Below, in pieces: positions 12,936-23,609 of a stretch of DNA of 64,000 nucleotides. Source of the DNA: Owenia fusiformis (Eukaryota > Annelida > Polychaeta > Sabellida > Oweniidae); assembly GCA_903813345.2 (NCBI GenBank), contig CAIIXF020000009.1:17261759-17325758 (forward strand), written 5' to 3'. The notes beneath the pieces were generated by a model. That model was given only the letters and a program-made list of their open reading frames with translations. It was not told the origin of the DNA and did not search any database. Position 1 is the first letter of the stretch. Each line of letters starts with the position of its first letter. Both the position numbers and the translations under genes were made by a program.

Positions 12936-13613
12936 CAGAATGCAACATATATTTTTATAAAGGTCTCTGCCCAACCCATACCTCCTCTATACATTTAAAC
13001 CAAAGGAGGGCGGCTCCATGCCTGGCTATTATGATGAGAACGTAAAATAGACAAGGTACTTTTTCAATTAAAAAAACAGCAACTCCTCAAAGTGGCAATG
13101 ACCACCCAACAAAAGCTATTTGATCAAATCGGACAATACAAGGCAGGTAGTACCACCTGTTGGCAAAAGCTATGCTGTGACCTTATCACTCCATTTTTAA
13201 TAAACAACAGATTTTACCTTAAAGTAAGAATGGAAAAAGTGGCAAATATGAATTTGAAGGGCATTCTGGAAATTCGCTTTTAACGTGAGATTGTAACCCA
13301 AAGTAGTTCCATTTTTAATATGACCCAGATTCATAATGAGGCATTCAAGTTGAAGTCTAAAAATTACTTTTTAAAGAAAAACATCCTGATTAAACTGAAA
13401 CATGTGATAATTATAATTATGTGCCGATTGGATAACGTATACATAAGTTATCAATTATATCATTTTTGACCAATCATATTTGCTTTTCCTTAAAACGATT
13501 ACTCATTGAATATAAGGTCAACAAAATGGAAGTGGCACACAGATTTAATGCATTTGTAATTTAGACTGATAATTTATTGTAATTGCTAAAATAATGAGAT
13601 CCAAGCAAGCATA
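12936..13613. other. nothing recognised
   Basis: A 63-codon ORF at 13092-13283 has no recognisable motif; otherwise noncoding AT-rich sequence. Confidence 0.4.
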
Positions 13614-13615
13614 TA

Positions 13616-13793
13616 CAGTGAAACCTGCAAAGTGGAATACCTCTATAAGTCGAACACCTCTGTTAGTGGAACACTAACAAGAGTCCCAAGACCAATTGAC
13701 TAAATGTTAAATGAACCTCTAAAAGTGGAACACCTCCCAAGTGGAACACTTTGCAGAGGTACCAAAGGTGTTCCACTTAGACAGGTTTTAATG
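13616..13793. mobile_element. mariner/Tigger-like MITE, TA target
   Basis: The left end CAGTGAAACCTGCAAAG and the right-end complement CATTAAAACCTGTCTAAG are inverted, and TA flanks both sides (13614-13615, 13794-13795). CAGTGAAACCT is the familiar start of pogo/Tigger-type elements. It is 178 bp, built of GTGGAACACCT-like words in both orientations. Confidence 0.75.
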
Positions 13794-13904
13794 TATAGTA
13801 CCTTATGAATAAAAACTTATATTTTAACCATGGATACACTTAAAGGTAGTCTACGCCTATTAGGTTTCTCCCCGGGACAAGTGATATCCCATTATAATTG
13901 CTTA

Positions 13905-14300
13905 TACAAGGCATTAACATGACAAAATGTCACCACCTAGTTGCTCACAATATTATTAGTTCAAACTAAGTCAAATTTGAATTTCTGAGAACTCTGTAGA
14001 TGATTTTGAAAAAAGGTCAATTTGAAACAATTTTTTTGACCCTGAGAAGGTCATTGAAGGTGAAATCTCAAATCTAAAGTCAGATTTGAACTTCTGAGAA
14101 CTTGAAGATGATTTTGAAAAAAAATATTGGTCAATTTGAAGCAAGTTGAAAAAAGACCTTTTTGACCTTGAGAAGGTCATTAAAGGTCAAATCTTTTGAA
14201 AATATCATTTAAGGTCAAATCTATATTCAGATATGATTTTGAAAAAAAATTGGTCAAAAATTACCTTTATAAGGCTTTGTATAAAAATACCTTTTTAAGG
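13905..14300. repeat. R3 array, copy 1: AGGTCA-rich units of about 130 bp
   Basis: It begins GGCATTAACATGACAAAATG as does the copy at 37375. Units contain GATGATTTTGAAAAAA, GTCAATTTGAAGCAA and GAGAAGGTCATTGAAGGT. The minus-strand ORF with its repeated phosphoserine-like peptide is a by-product of the tandem structure. Confidence 0.8.
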
Positions 14301-14306
14301 CTTTGT

Positions 14307-14795
14307 ATAAAAAAACCTCCTACCTCATACCCACCTACCCACGTACGTGGGACATGATACAGGGTTTGAAGGGTTCAATTTTAAAGATTTCAGTTTATTT
14401 AATCTTAGTTTATGATGAATTACAGATGCATTTGTAACGACCCTTGATAGCAAGTTGCTACTACATCCCAGCTGGGTTTGATTCCCACTCGGGGCATCGA
14501 ATTTAGCACACTTTCTTTCAATTTCTTTATCTGGCTTGTTGGACCTATACTCGCAGTCGTTAGTTATTTATTCCCTTGGGGCGCCCTCGGGTCATTACAC
14601 ATTAAAATGCATCCATATGCCTTTATTTATGGATCTGTCATCTGTCTAGTCATAAAATAAAGCCGGAATTGTAGAAATGTTAATAATTTGAGCTATTTTG
14701 AGATTTAATAATCTTTAAAATTGAGCCCTTCAATGACTGTATCATGTTCCACATAGGTGGGTAGGTGGGTATGAGGTAGGAGGTTTTTTACACAA
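14307..14795. mobile_element. foldback element, arms of about 90 bp
   Basis: The left arm reads CCTCCTACCTCATACCCACC and continues to GATACAGGG..TGAAGGGTTCAATTTTAAAG. The right arm (about 14700-14792) is its complement with a few mismatches. The loop of about 300 bp holds a GGTTTGATTCC word resembling a tRNA B box but no tRNA. A direct partial copy of the left arm lies at 14995-15145. Confidence 0.7.
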
Positions 14796-14809
14796 ACCAC
14801 TTTTTAACT

Positions 14810-15145
14810 TTTTTTACCTTGAAAAGGTCATCAAAGGACAAATTCTAGAGTCAGCTTTGAACTTCTGAAAACTTGTAGATGATTTTGAAAAAAAATTGGT
14901 CAATTTGAAGCAAGTTGAAAAAATACCTTTTTTAACCTTTTTTTGACCTTGAAAAGGTCAACGAAGGTCAAATTCTAGATAAATACCTTTTTAAGGCTTT
15001 GTATAAAAAACCTCCTACCTCATACCCACCTACCCACGTACGTGGGACATGATACAGGCTTTGAAGGGTTCAATTTTAAAGATTTCAGTTTATTAAATCT
15101 TAGCTTATGATGAATTATAGATGCATTTGTAACGACCCTTCACTT
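14810..15145. repeat. R3 units plus direct copy of the foldback arm
   Basis: 14810-14990 resumes the AGGTCA array (AAAAGGTCATCAAAGGACAA, AAAGGTCAACGAAGGTCAAA). 14995-15145 duplicates 14290-14446 almost exactly, including CCACGTACGTGGGACATGAT. The array was probably extended by a duplication spanning both repeat types. Confidence 0.7.
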
Positions 15146-17561
15146 TTTTAACCATATTCCCATAAAATTCAAGTTAAGGTACTCGTATACTGGCAATAGA
15201 TGGATCCATGCTACCAAAAGCAAGAATTTGACGAATTTGAGCTTTAGGTAAAAAATTTCATGATATCACACTTTTGAAAAATCAATTTCTTACTTTTTCA
15301 AGGAGCAATAGTAAATGAAAGGACCCACGGTCCTGTGCTCACACAGTTTGGAACCTTCAGAGGAATGTATATCCTGACTTTAAAACCAAAATATTGATTT
15401 GGATTTGTAGTCTCGAACTTTGATAACCTTAGATAGAACAGTTGTGTGACCCTAGTTTGATGACCTTATACCTTGAAAATTGTACTTAGTCAGAGCTCAG
15501 TAAGGTCTTTTGTGATTAAGCTGACCAAAATTTACATCCAAAAATCAATTTGAAAAATCAACCTTTCAAAGGTCACTGAAGGTCAAGTGAAGGTCAAATC
15601 CTAAAACTAATGTCAGATTTGAACTCCTGGCAACTTGTAGATGATTTTCAAAAAATTGGGTTAAATTGAAGCAAGTTGAAAAATAACTTATTCTTACTGT
15701 TTTTTGACGTCAAATATCTCAAAAACTGTAAAAATTTGATGCTGACATATATTGAGCAATATGTAGGCAGGGCTTGCATTAACGGCGTCCCATACATATT
15801 AAGGACTCAAAAATAATTTGGAGGACGCAAAAATTGAAAATATTTCCGTTTTTTGGACACAAATATTTTTTTAGGTCAATACTACGATGTGTTTATAACA
15901 ATACCTTACAAAAACAAATAATTATGATCTCTCACCTTTATTTGAATCGTAAATAAGCCTCAACATTTTGAATATTTACAAATAATCATGATTCTCTCGA
16001 ATTTTTTCGACTTTGTTTATTTTTAGATTTTTTTTTTATTTTTTTTTATTTATTTTTTTATTATTTTCAAAATCAAAACATATTTACATATACATTTAAT
16101 CAAGAATACAAAGGTTAAGTAAGGTGTGATAATATAAAATCTAAGGCTACAGTAAGTACATAAACCTGCAGTAATCTCACATCTAATCTATAAGATGTAA
16201 AAAAGAATAAAATAAACCTATAAAGACATGAAAAAGAAACACAGCAAGTACATGTCTATAAAGATGTGAAAAAAGTATATCTACATATACTATGATCTAC
16301 ATCTACTATGTTAATATAACAAGTCAAAATTATTAATGCAGTCCTCTAAAAGGTGCAGCACTTCATTATTTTTCTTCTTCATATGTCTCATATTTTCAAC
16401 ATACTTGGATAAATATAGTAAGGCTTGATTGTTAAAAATTACATCCTTAAGTCCTTCATAATCCTCTGAGTGTTTACTCCAATTTACATAAATGCTATAG
16501 CTGACCACCGTTGTGACAATATTTCTAAATTCTTGAATATTTCCTTCATTCATATAAAACCCTAATATTATATTTTTCCATTGAATATTACATTTTAGAA
16601 TCTTCCCAACATTGACCCAAAGATTTCCTAGTAATCGACACTCAAATATCATATGCTTGATGTCATGAGTTTCATTGCAATATAAACACAGTTTCGAAAT
16701 GTTATTATTCCACTTACTCACAAGTTTACCACATGCCAATATGTTATGAATCAATTTATAGTTAAATTCAGCATATTTTTTGTCAACAATGTTTATAAAT
16801 TTTGACATATAAATAGATCTATAAAACTGTGTTGTATTTGGTGTCTTAAACAATGAACTCCAATAAATTTCCATTACTGTGCTTTCAGCTTTTTCTTTTA
16901 AAAGTATATTATACAATGACTTTGTGCTGATATCATTTATTTTTGTCCATGAGCCATTTTTTAGAAGAATTTGGTTATGGTATCTAATGTTTGTGTACTT
17001 TGCTAACTCCCCATCATGTTCTTTTAATAATTTTACAATAAAACATTTTATTCGGATATATTCAGTCATCCAATTCCTTTTATCAATTAATTTATTTAAA
17101 ACTGTTTTTTCATCTATAACGTTACCATTGATATCAATAAAATCTTTTAAATAAACAAAACCGCTTTTGATCCAGTGTTTGCAATAGAGGACACTTTTCT
17201 TGTTCTGAAACCTTTCATTTAACCATAATAATTCAGAAAATATCCTATTTTTATCTCTGTCTATTGTTACAGTAGTGAGCTACATGTATATTATATTCTA
17301 CTATATTCACCTATAGTTTAATTTGTAATGTATGCTTGCTGTATATGTTGAGCTATTCTTTATTAGAGATCTTAGGTCAAGGTCACAATGACATTATACA
17401 CTGTATCTTGTAAACAAAACTAAACTGAATGACTCATTAACCCTTGACCATCCAGATAGTTCTAGAAATTATAACCATTCATTAAAATTTAATCATGTCA
17501 CTAAAGATGTCCAATCAAGATGTAGTTCCAGAAGATTCGTTTCTGGATCATTCTTTCACAT

Positions 17562-17568
17562 TATAAAA
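17562..17568 (+). promoter_or_regulatory. probable LTR TATA box
   Basis: TATAAAA stands in the middle of the LTR, followed about 70 bp later by AATAAA, the usual U3-R order. The 3' LTR has the same at 22077-22083. Confidence 0.6.
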
Positions 17569-17635
17569 AGAACAGCACAGTGACTCTCATTAGCAGATAA
17601 TTAAGTAATCATAACTGGACATCTCAAAGGAACTA

Positions 17636-17641
17636 AATAAA
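17636..17641 (+). promoter_or_regulatory. probable LTR polyadenylation signal
   Basis: AATAAA downstream of the TATA box; the functional copy would be the one in the 3' LTR at 22151-22156. Confidence 0.5.
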
Positions 17642-18124
17642 GCAGAATTTCAAAGTTGATCAAAGGACATCTTCTTAGCGGAATATTACAGACACATACT
17701 GTGGGAACATTTATAACACTACAAACACACAACCTGAGGACTTTATATGGACATATATTACAACACACACAATATACGGATTATCATATACATTCGTGGA
17801 TTATCATAAACATTTGTGGATTATCATCAAACATTATTGGATACGAACATTATAGGATTACAACAAACATTATTGGATTATTACAAACATTGGAGAACTA
17901 TTAACGATTATTGAAACTTTCGTGATCTGGAACATTCTCAAGGATCGTCAAGGATATTTATCGACATCAAGAATAGGCGTATCATTTCTCTACATCTACG
18001 TATCATAAGTATTGACTTTTATATATTATTGTCATCGCATTTAGTTTTCAAAAATATATTACTGTACATTGTTATATTTTAATTGCTGTTTTTACTTTCT
18101 GTTAGTTTCGAACGTAACAGAAAT

Positions 18125-18142
18125 TGGGGGCTCGTCCGGGAT
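18125..18142 (+). promoter_or_regulatory. primer-binding site, tRNA-Pro type
   Basis: TGGGGGCTCGTCCGGGAT begins 5 bases after the 5' LTR. It is the 18-base complement of the tRNA-Pro 3' end, the same site used by gammaretroviruses such as murine leukaemia virus. Confidence 0.9.
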
Positions 18143-18231
18143 ACAACTACAACAAGCTAAAATTCAAATATTTCAAAATTCGAAATCCAAAACTTGTACA
18201 TTTAAATTGTGAAGACAGCAATTAATTGAAA

Positions 18232-21168
18232 ATGAGTTTTGAGGTTGAGACATTTTTAGGATCGCCCTCTTTGGAGGAATTTGACAGTTTAAAGAAAACT
18301 GAACTTCTGGCACTAGCAAAACATGTTGGTTTGGCAGTAAAAACTTCATACCGAAAAGGTGCAATAAAAAATATTCTGGTGCCATATTTGGTAGCGGAAG
18401 AAATATTACCAGAAGAAGCTTTAAAGCTTACTGTAGAGCCAACCCAGCATGTTGATCCTACTGAATTTCAACAGCAATTACAAATGAGAGAGCTTGAACT
18501 CAAATTACAAAATGAAATGAGAGAAAAAGAATTAGAATTGCAAAATGAAAAGGAAATAAGATTAAGAGAACAAGAAACAAGATTAAGAGAACAAGAAATT
18601 CAAAAAGAAAAAGAAGTTGAATTAAAACGTCTTGAGATAGAAGCTCAATCCAAAACTGAGGAACATGCTACTATGCATCAACATTTTGAAAATAGGTTTG
18701 ACGCTTCAAAATTTCTCAAATTTGTTCCTAAATTTCAAGAGAAAAATGTTGATAAATACTTTACACATTTTGAAAAGGTTGCTCAGAGCCTAGACTGGCC
18801 TAAATCTGCATGGCCAGTTATGCTCCAGAGTGTATTCATTGGAAAAGCAAGTGAAATATTTGCCTCTCTCTCAGGAGAAGTATGCTCTGATTATGACCTA
18901 GTTAAAAATGCAATTCTTAAAGCTTATGAACTAGTACCAGAAGCTTACAGACAAAAATTTAGAAATGCCCACAAACAGAGTGACCAAACCCATGTTGAGT
19001 TTGCTAGAGAGCAAGAGCAGCTTTTTGACAGGTGGCTTGTCTCTAAAGATGTATCTGAAGAGTTTAAAAAGCTCAGAGAGCTTATGCTAATAGAACAATT
19101 TAAAAACTGTGTTCAGTATCACATTAGAACTTACTTAGATGAACACAGGGTAGAAACTTTAAGTCAAGCTGCCACCCTGTCTGATGATTATGCTCTTACT
19201 CATAAGGGTAGTTTTATCAAAGGTAATCCTAACTCAAACTTTAGAGGTTATCAGGGTAACAAACCTTCATATGATTCAAAATCAAATCAGTCCGCATCAT
19301 CAAATACATCAAACAAAGCAAAAGACCAGTCTTTTTCATCACAGAGTTCTAGCTCAAAATCAGATCAATCAAATTCTTCAGGTCCAAAATCAAATGTCAC
19401 CTGTAATTATTGTAAAAAGCCTGGTCATCTTATTTCTGAATGCTATAGGATTAAGAATAGAAGAGAGATGTCTGGTTCTGCTCATTCAAATGGTTGTGCT
19501 ACAGTTCCCATTTCAAGAAAGCCCATTGTTTGGGATTCATATACTCATACTGAGAAATCTACTCATAGTGATATTATGGAGGATTATAAGCCTTTCATGT
19601 CGGAAGGATCTGTGTCACTGTCAAGTGATGGTACCAATTCAAAGCCAATTAAGATTCTTAGAGACACGGGTGCATCTCAGACCTTGTTGTTAGAAGGTGT
19701 CCTTCCTTTATCTGAGGAGTCATTCACAGGTACCCATATTTTGATGCAAGGCATTGAATTAGGATTTACTAAAGTTCCCCTCCATCGTATTCATATCACA
19801 TCAGAGTTAGTCAAAGGGCCAGTTATTGTTGGTGTTAGGCCACAACTTCCTGTTGAAGGAGTCGCATTGCTTTTAGGCAATGATTTAGCTGGGGGTAAGG
19901 TATCATTAGACCCCATTGTTTCTGATCAGCCTTGTTCTATTGAGGATTCTGTCCAAGAGGACTCTGATATATATCCTGCTTGTGCTGTTACTAGGGCTAT
20001 GGCTAAAAAGTTAGCTAATAGCGGGGATTCGTCTGTGGGAGATGACTTTGATAGTGGGTTTTTAAGCTCCTTGTTTGATGATGAATGTCACTCACCACTT
20101 GTTAAAGATGGTCCTTATCCTATTTTAAAGGCAAATTCTTCATTGAAACAGCCTTCTGTTCGAGCCAAGCAGTCAACTATTGAGGCAAATTCTTCATTGA
20201 AAAAGCCTATTGCCAGAGGTGATTCACCTTCTGAGCAGGATCACTATTTTAATGCGGTTTCGCCCGCTCTTGCTAGTCCTGATGAAGTTTCATCTTCTTC
20301 TGCTAGTGTTCATGAGGTTTCATCCCCTCATTGTTCTGAGGTTTCATCCTCTTCTAGTTCTGAGGTTTCATCCTCTATTTCTGATAGTGATTCTTTGAAA
20401 AATGATCCTCATTCTAAACACATGTTAATTTATGAACAAGAGCATGATCCATCACTCATTGATCTTCATAAAAGATGTCTTACTATTGATGAAGCTGACA
20501 AGGTCCCTGTTTGTTTCTACAAAAAGGATGGCATATTAATGCGAAAGTGGAGACCTCCTGAAGCTTCCCCTGAAGATGATTGGGCAATTGTACATCAAAT
20601 TGTTGTCCCCAAATCGTATCATAAGGAAATCTTGAGTCTAGCTCATGATTCTCCCATGGCAGGTCATTTAGGAGTAACTAAAACATACCATAAAATACTC
20701 AATTATTTCTATTGGCCCAAATTAAAACAAGATGTCCAAGAGTATTGTAGGTCTTGCCACACATGTCAAATGGTAGGGAAACCTAACCAGAAAATTCCAA
20801 TTGCTCCTTTACAACTTATACCTGCATTTGATGAACCATTCAGTAAGGTTCTTATTGACTGTGTTGGTCCATTACCAAAAACAAAATCTGATAATCAATA
20901 TCTGCTCACTATTCTATCTATGGCCACACAGTTTCTAGAAATAAAATCACATCTTATGCTTAGGAATAGCAAAACCAAGTATATTGTGAAATCACAAATC
21001 AACAATTTCACATTAGTTGGGCTACCAAAGGAGCTCATATCTGACTTACAATCTGACTCAGTGCTGAATGATTTCATTTGCATTGATAGAACTACTCCTG
21101 TGAGGTGTAGAGAGCTACACATGATGAAAAGGTATGTTGAGCGTGATAAATTTCTTTACTCAACATGA
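18232..21168 (+). CDS. gag-pol: Gag-protease-(partial integrase) polyprotein, RT/RNase H absent
   Basis: The ATG at 18232 follows the primer site; 979 codons counting the stop. In order: an acidic N-terminus; a charged Q/E/R-rich coiled coil (about residues 77-150); a capsid-like helical domain (about 155-320); a serine-rich linker; a CCHC zinc knuckle at 391-404 (CNYCKKPGHLISEC); a retropepsin domain with DTGAS at 478-482; a serine-rich stretch (about 650-725); the integrase H2C2 zinc domain (His 805 and 812, Cys 842 and 845); and the start of the integrase core with Asp 876 and Asp 938. The third catalytic acidic residue is lost and the tail is unrelated. The reverse transcriptase and RNase H that should separate protease from integrase are missing, yet the frame is intact. 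Particle formation and processing are plausible; reverse transcription and integration would need enzymes supplied in trans. Confidence 0.93.
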   Translation: MSFEVETFLGSPSLEEFDSLKKTELLALAKHVGLAVKTSYRKGAIKNILVPYLVAEEILPEEALKLTVEPTQHVDPTEFQQQLQMRELELKLQNEMREKELELQNEKEIRLREQETRLREQEIQKEKEVELKRLEIEAQSKTEEHATMHQHFENRFDASKFLKFVPKFQEKNVDKYFTHFEKVAQSLDWPKSAWPVMLQSVFIGKASEIFASLSGEVCSDYDLVKNAILKAYELVPEAYRQKFRNAHKQSDQTHVEFAREQEQLFDRWLVSKDVSEEFKKLRELMLIEQFKNCVQYHIRTYLDEHRVETLSQAATLSDDYALTHKGSFIKGNPNSNFRGYQGNKPSYDSKSNQSASSNTSNKAKDQSFSSQSSSSKSDQSNSSGPKSNVTCNYCKKPGHLISECYRIKNRREMSGSAHSNGCATVPISRKPIVWDSYTHTEKSTHSDIMEDYKPFMSEGSVSLSSDGTNSKPIKILRDTGASQTLLLEGVLPLSEESFTGTHILMQGIELGFTKVPLHRIHITSELVKGPVIVGVRPQLPVEGVALLLGNDLAGGKVSLDPIVSDQPCSIEDSVQEDSDIYPACAVTRAMAKKLANSGDSSVGDDFDSGFLSSLFDDECHSPLVKDGPYPILKANSSLKQPSVRAKQSTIEANSSLKKPIARGDSPSEQDHYFNAVSPALASPDEVSSSSASVHEVSSPHCSEVSSSSSSEVSSSISDSDSLKNDPHSKHMLIYEQEHDPSLIDLHKRCLTIDEADKVPVCFYKKDGILMRKWRPPEASPEDDWAIVHQIVVPKSYHKEILSLAHDSPMAGHLGVTKTYHKILNYFYWPKLKQDVQEYCRSCHTCQMVGKPNQKIPIAPLQLIPAFDEPFSKVLIDCVGPLPKTKSDNQYLLTILSMATQFLEIKSHLMLRNSKTKYIVKSQINNFTLVGLPKELISDLQSDSVLNDFICIDRTTPVRCRELHMMKRYVERDKFLYST

Positions 21169-21768
21169 GCTTGTACTCTTAGCTCATAGGCCAAACTTGT
21201 ATGTCAATGACAACTATACATGTATGTTATTCAAGAGTCAGATATTGTAAATTATAATGATTAACTCATGAAGATTATATTATATGGTAGGCAAATTAGA
21301 GATTTGTGATAACTGTCACTTTATTTTAACAATATATAAAAACATTTGCCTAAATAGTGAAATTGATATTATATGAACTACAAGAATGTTTCTAGATTAT
21401 GTGAGCATTATAGGTAATCTTTAAATAGTGTCACAAGATTACTTGATAACATCAGAGTGTACTATTAGAAATACTTACATAGGATCATGTAATAATTATA
21501 TGATCTATTGCATGTATTGCATTTATGACTTAATGCATAACTTATGTAGATATTATTGTAGTATGGGATTATAAGAACATTATATGTTATTAGATTGTAC
21601 TCACACTGTAACGATAGAAAGTATTATATACTTGTAAACATACTGCACATAAAAAGACTATTGTAAACAAATATTATGTAAGTCTCAACCTCACTTTTAG
21701 AAATTGTAACGCTCGCTACTCAAGATATTATTGTAAAAGTTTTTCATTGCATTCAAAACTTTTCTTTT
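21169..21768 (+). other. noncoding 3' internal region of the LTR element
   Basis: About 600 bp between the stop codon and the polypurine tract, without an ORF. It occupies the place where the rest of integrase would be expected. Confidence 0.7.
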
Positions 21769-21779
21769 AAGGAGGGAGG
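21769..21779 (+). promoter_or_regulatory. polypurine tract
   Basis: AAGGAGGGAGG directly precedes the 3' LTR, the expected position of the plus-strand primer. Confidence 0.85.
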
Positions 21780-22634
21780 TGTTACAGTAGTGAGCTACAT
21801 GTATATTATATTCTACTATATTCACCTATAGTTTAATTTGTAATGTATGCTTGCTGTATATGTTGAGCTATTCTTTATTAGAGATCTTAGGTCAAGGTCA
21901 CAATGACATTATACACTGTATCTTGTAAACAAAACTAAACTGAATGACTCATTAACCCTTGACCATCCAGATAGTTCTAGAAATTATAACCATTCATTAA
22001 AATTTAATCATGTCACTAAAGATGTCCAATCAAGATGTAGTTCCAGAAGATTCGTTTCTGGATCATTCTTTCACATTATAAAAAGAACAGCACAGTGACT
22101 CTCATTAGCAGATAATTAAGTAATCATAACTGGACATCTCAAAGGAACTAAATAAAGCAGAATTTCAAAGTTGATCAAAGGACATCTTCTTAGCGGAATA
22201 TTACAGACACATACTGTGGGAACATTTATAACACTACAAACACACAACCTGAGGACTTTATATGGACATATATTACAACACACACAATATACGGATTATC
22301 ATATACATTCGTGGATTATCATAAACATTTGTGGATTATCATCAAACATTATTGGATACGAACATTATAGGATTACAACAAACATTATTGGATTATTACA
22401 AACATTGGAGAACTATTAACGATTATTGAAACTTTCGTGATCTGGAACATTCTCAAGGATCGTCAAGGATATTTATCGACATCAAGAATAGGCGTATCAT
22501 TTCTCTACATCTACGTATCATAAGTATTGACTTTTATATATTATTGTCATCGCATTTAGTTTTCAAAAATATATTACTGTACATTGTTATATTTTAATTG
22601 CTGTTTTTACTTTCTGTTAGTTTCGAACGTAACA
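21780..22634 (+). repeat. 3' LTR (855 bp)
   Basis: Same length and, as far as read, same sequence as 17265-18119. It is followed by the CTAT target duplication and then by the continuation of the LINE fragment. Confidence 0.95.
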
Positions 22635-23031
22635 CTATCAATTTACATCTGTTGAATGAAATAAAGATATTTTGGTAAAAAGTTGGCATTTGTATTTTAA
22701 CAATATTTAGAAATCTTGTTTTCAGGAAAGTGCTAAGGCTAAAACCACATTTTTTAATGTAAAATATTGGGATAAGTCGCCAAGCACTATTTTCTCCAAT
22801 TAAACGCTTTACCCACATACCTTTAATTGCTGAAATTTTGGTTTGCAGATCAGTTAAGCCTTATTTTTAGATTTGAAACCATGACACGCCACAGTTTTTC
22901 CTATTCAGAAACAAATATTAGGTTATTCATGAAATAAAATGTATTCATTGTCGAATGAACGAACATGCATTTATTCAGTCCGTACTTAAGTTTACTTCCG
23001 TTTTCCGTGGCAAGAAGTTATGCCTCAAAAC

Positions 23032-23609
23032 TAGGGCTGGCACAGAACAGAATTATTATCCGAACCGTCCGATTTTGCCTTCGGAAACGGACTTTCGGAC
23101 CTACCTTCTCATATTCCGATCATTTTCGGAATTTTTATTTTCCTAAAAGAACATTCACTTAGCGTTATAGCGATACGCTAACTCGCTATAGCGAACTCGT
23201 ACTATGAAACGAAATCTATAAATATATATAATTATTAAACATTTTCACTTGGTAAAGTTGTTTTATATGTAATGAATGATAGAAATAAATAAAGTATGAT
23301 TGTTTTATATATATTCAGTATTGAATTATTGTAAGAAAGCCAATATACAATTCAGTTGTAAGCCAAGGTGCCAAGGTGCCAAGAAGGCAAGGACATTAAC
23401 ATTTTGCCATTAGTTTTGAACATTTATGTCACTTGTTCTGGCAGCTAGATAGTGTTAGTGTTTGTATTTAATAAACTTAAATATATATAGTTGTACACTG
23501 CTGTTCCTATGGTAACAAAAATGAGAACTTCAGGGGAGAAGTAGGAACTATTTTAAATAAGGTCCGAAATTCCGAAGCCAAGTTCCATTCCGATTCCGTG
23601 CCAGCCCTA
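23032..23609. mobile_element. hAT-like MITE, TAGGGCTGGCAC ends, 8-bp TSD
   Basis: The left end TAGGGCTGGCAC and the right end GTGCCAGCCCTA are a perfect 12-bp inverted repeat. CTCAAAAC is duplicated at 23024-23031 and 23610-23617; 8 bp is the hAT signature. The 578-bp interior is noncoding, and the two overlapping ORFs near 22955-23162 are chance. Confidence 0.9.

Larger units (their letters stand above)
17265..18119 (+). repeat. 5' LTR (855 bp)
   Basis: It starts TGTTACAGTAG and ends CGAACGTAACA. All shared landmarks recur exactly 4515 bp downstream in the 3' LTR, including an incidental 82-codon ORF that translates identically in both. Confidence 0.95.
17265..22634 (+). mobile_element. Ty3/gypsy-type LTR retrotransposon lacking RT and RNase H
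   Basis: This 5370-bp element has 855-bp direct LTRs that begin TGTTAC and end GTAACA, a 4-bp duplication CTAT (17261-17264, 22635-22638), a primer-binding site, one long gag-protease-integrase ORF and a polypurine tract. The LTR pair looks identical, implying recent insertion. It interrupts a LINE fragment in antisense. Reverse transcriptase and RNase H are absent and integrase is cut short, so it cannot be autonomous. Confidence 0.95.
16031..22860 (-). pseudogene. 5'-truncated LINE (ORF2 C-terminus) split by an LTR element
   Basis: A 252-codon minus-strand ORF (16311-17069) continues without a stop to 17264 and resumes beyond the LTR element at 22635-22850. It contains the WVKRL..W(R)LIP region and the C-terminal zinc-binding motif CLYCNETHDIKHMIFEC typical of non-LTR retrotransposon ORF2 proteins; the reverse transcriptase core is missing by 5' truncation. 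The 3' end (left, on the minus strand) is an A-rich tail at 16031-16060. TTATTTTTAGATTT is repeated at 16017-16030 and 22861-22874, a 14-bp target duplication that fixes both borders. Without the inner LTR element the insertion is about 1.46 kb. The clade looks L1/Tx1-like, but that is inference. Confidence 0.85.

Noticed and set aside
14430-14500. tRNA-like segment (GGTTTGATTCC near a TAGC..AGTTG word)
   Set aside because: The B-box-like word has a mismatch, the A-box spacing is too short, and no cloverleaf with an acceptor stem could be drawn. It lies in the loop of a foldback element.
17656-17904. 82-codon ORF present identically at 17656 and 22171
   Set aside because: It lies within the LTRs and duplicates simply because the LTRs do; low-complexity His/Thr/Ile content with no domain.
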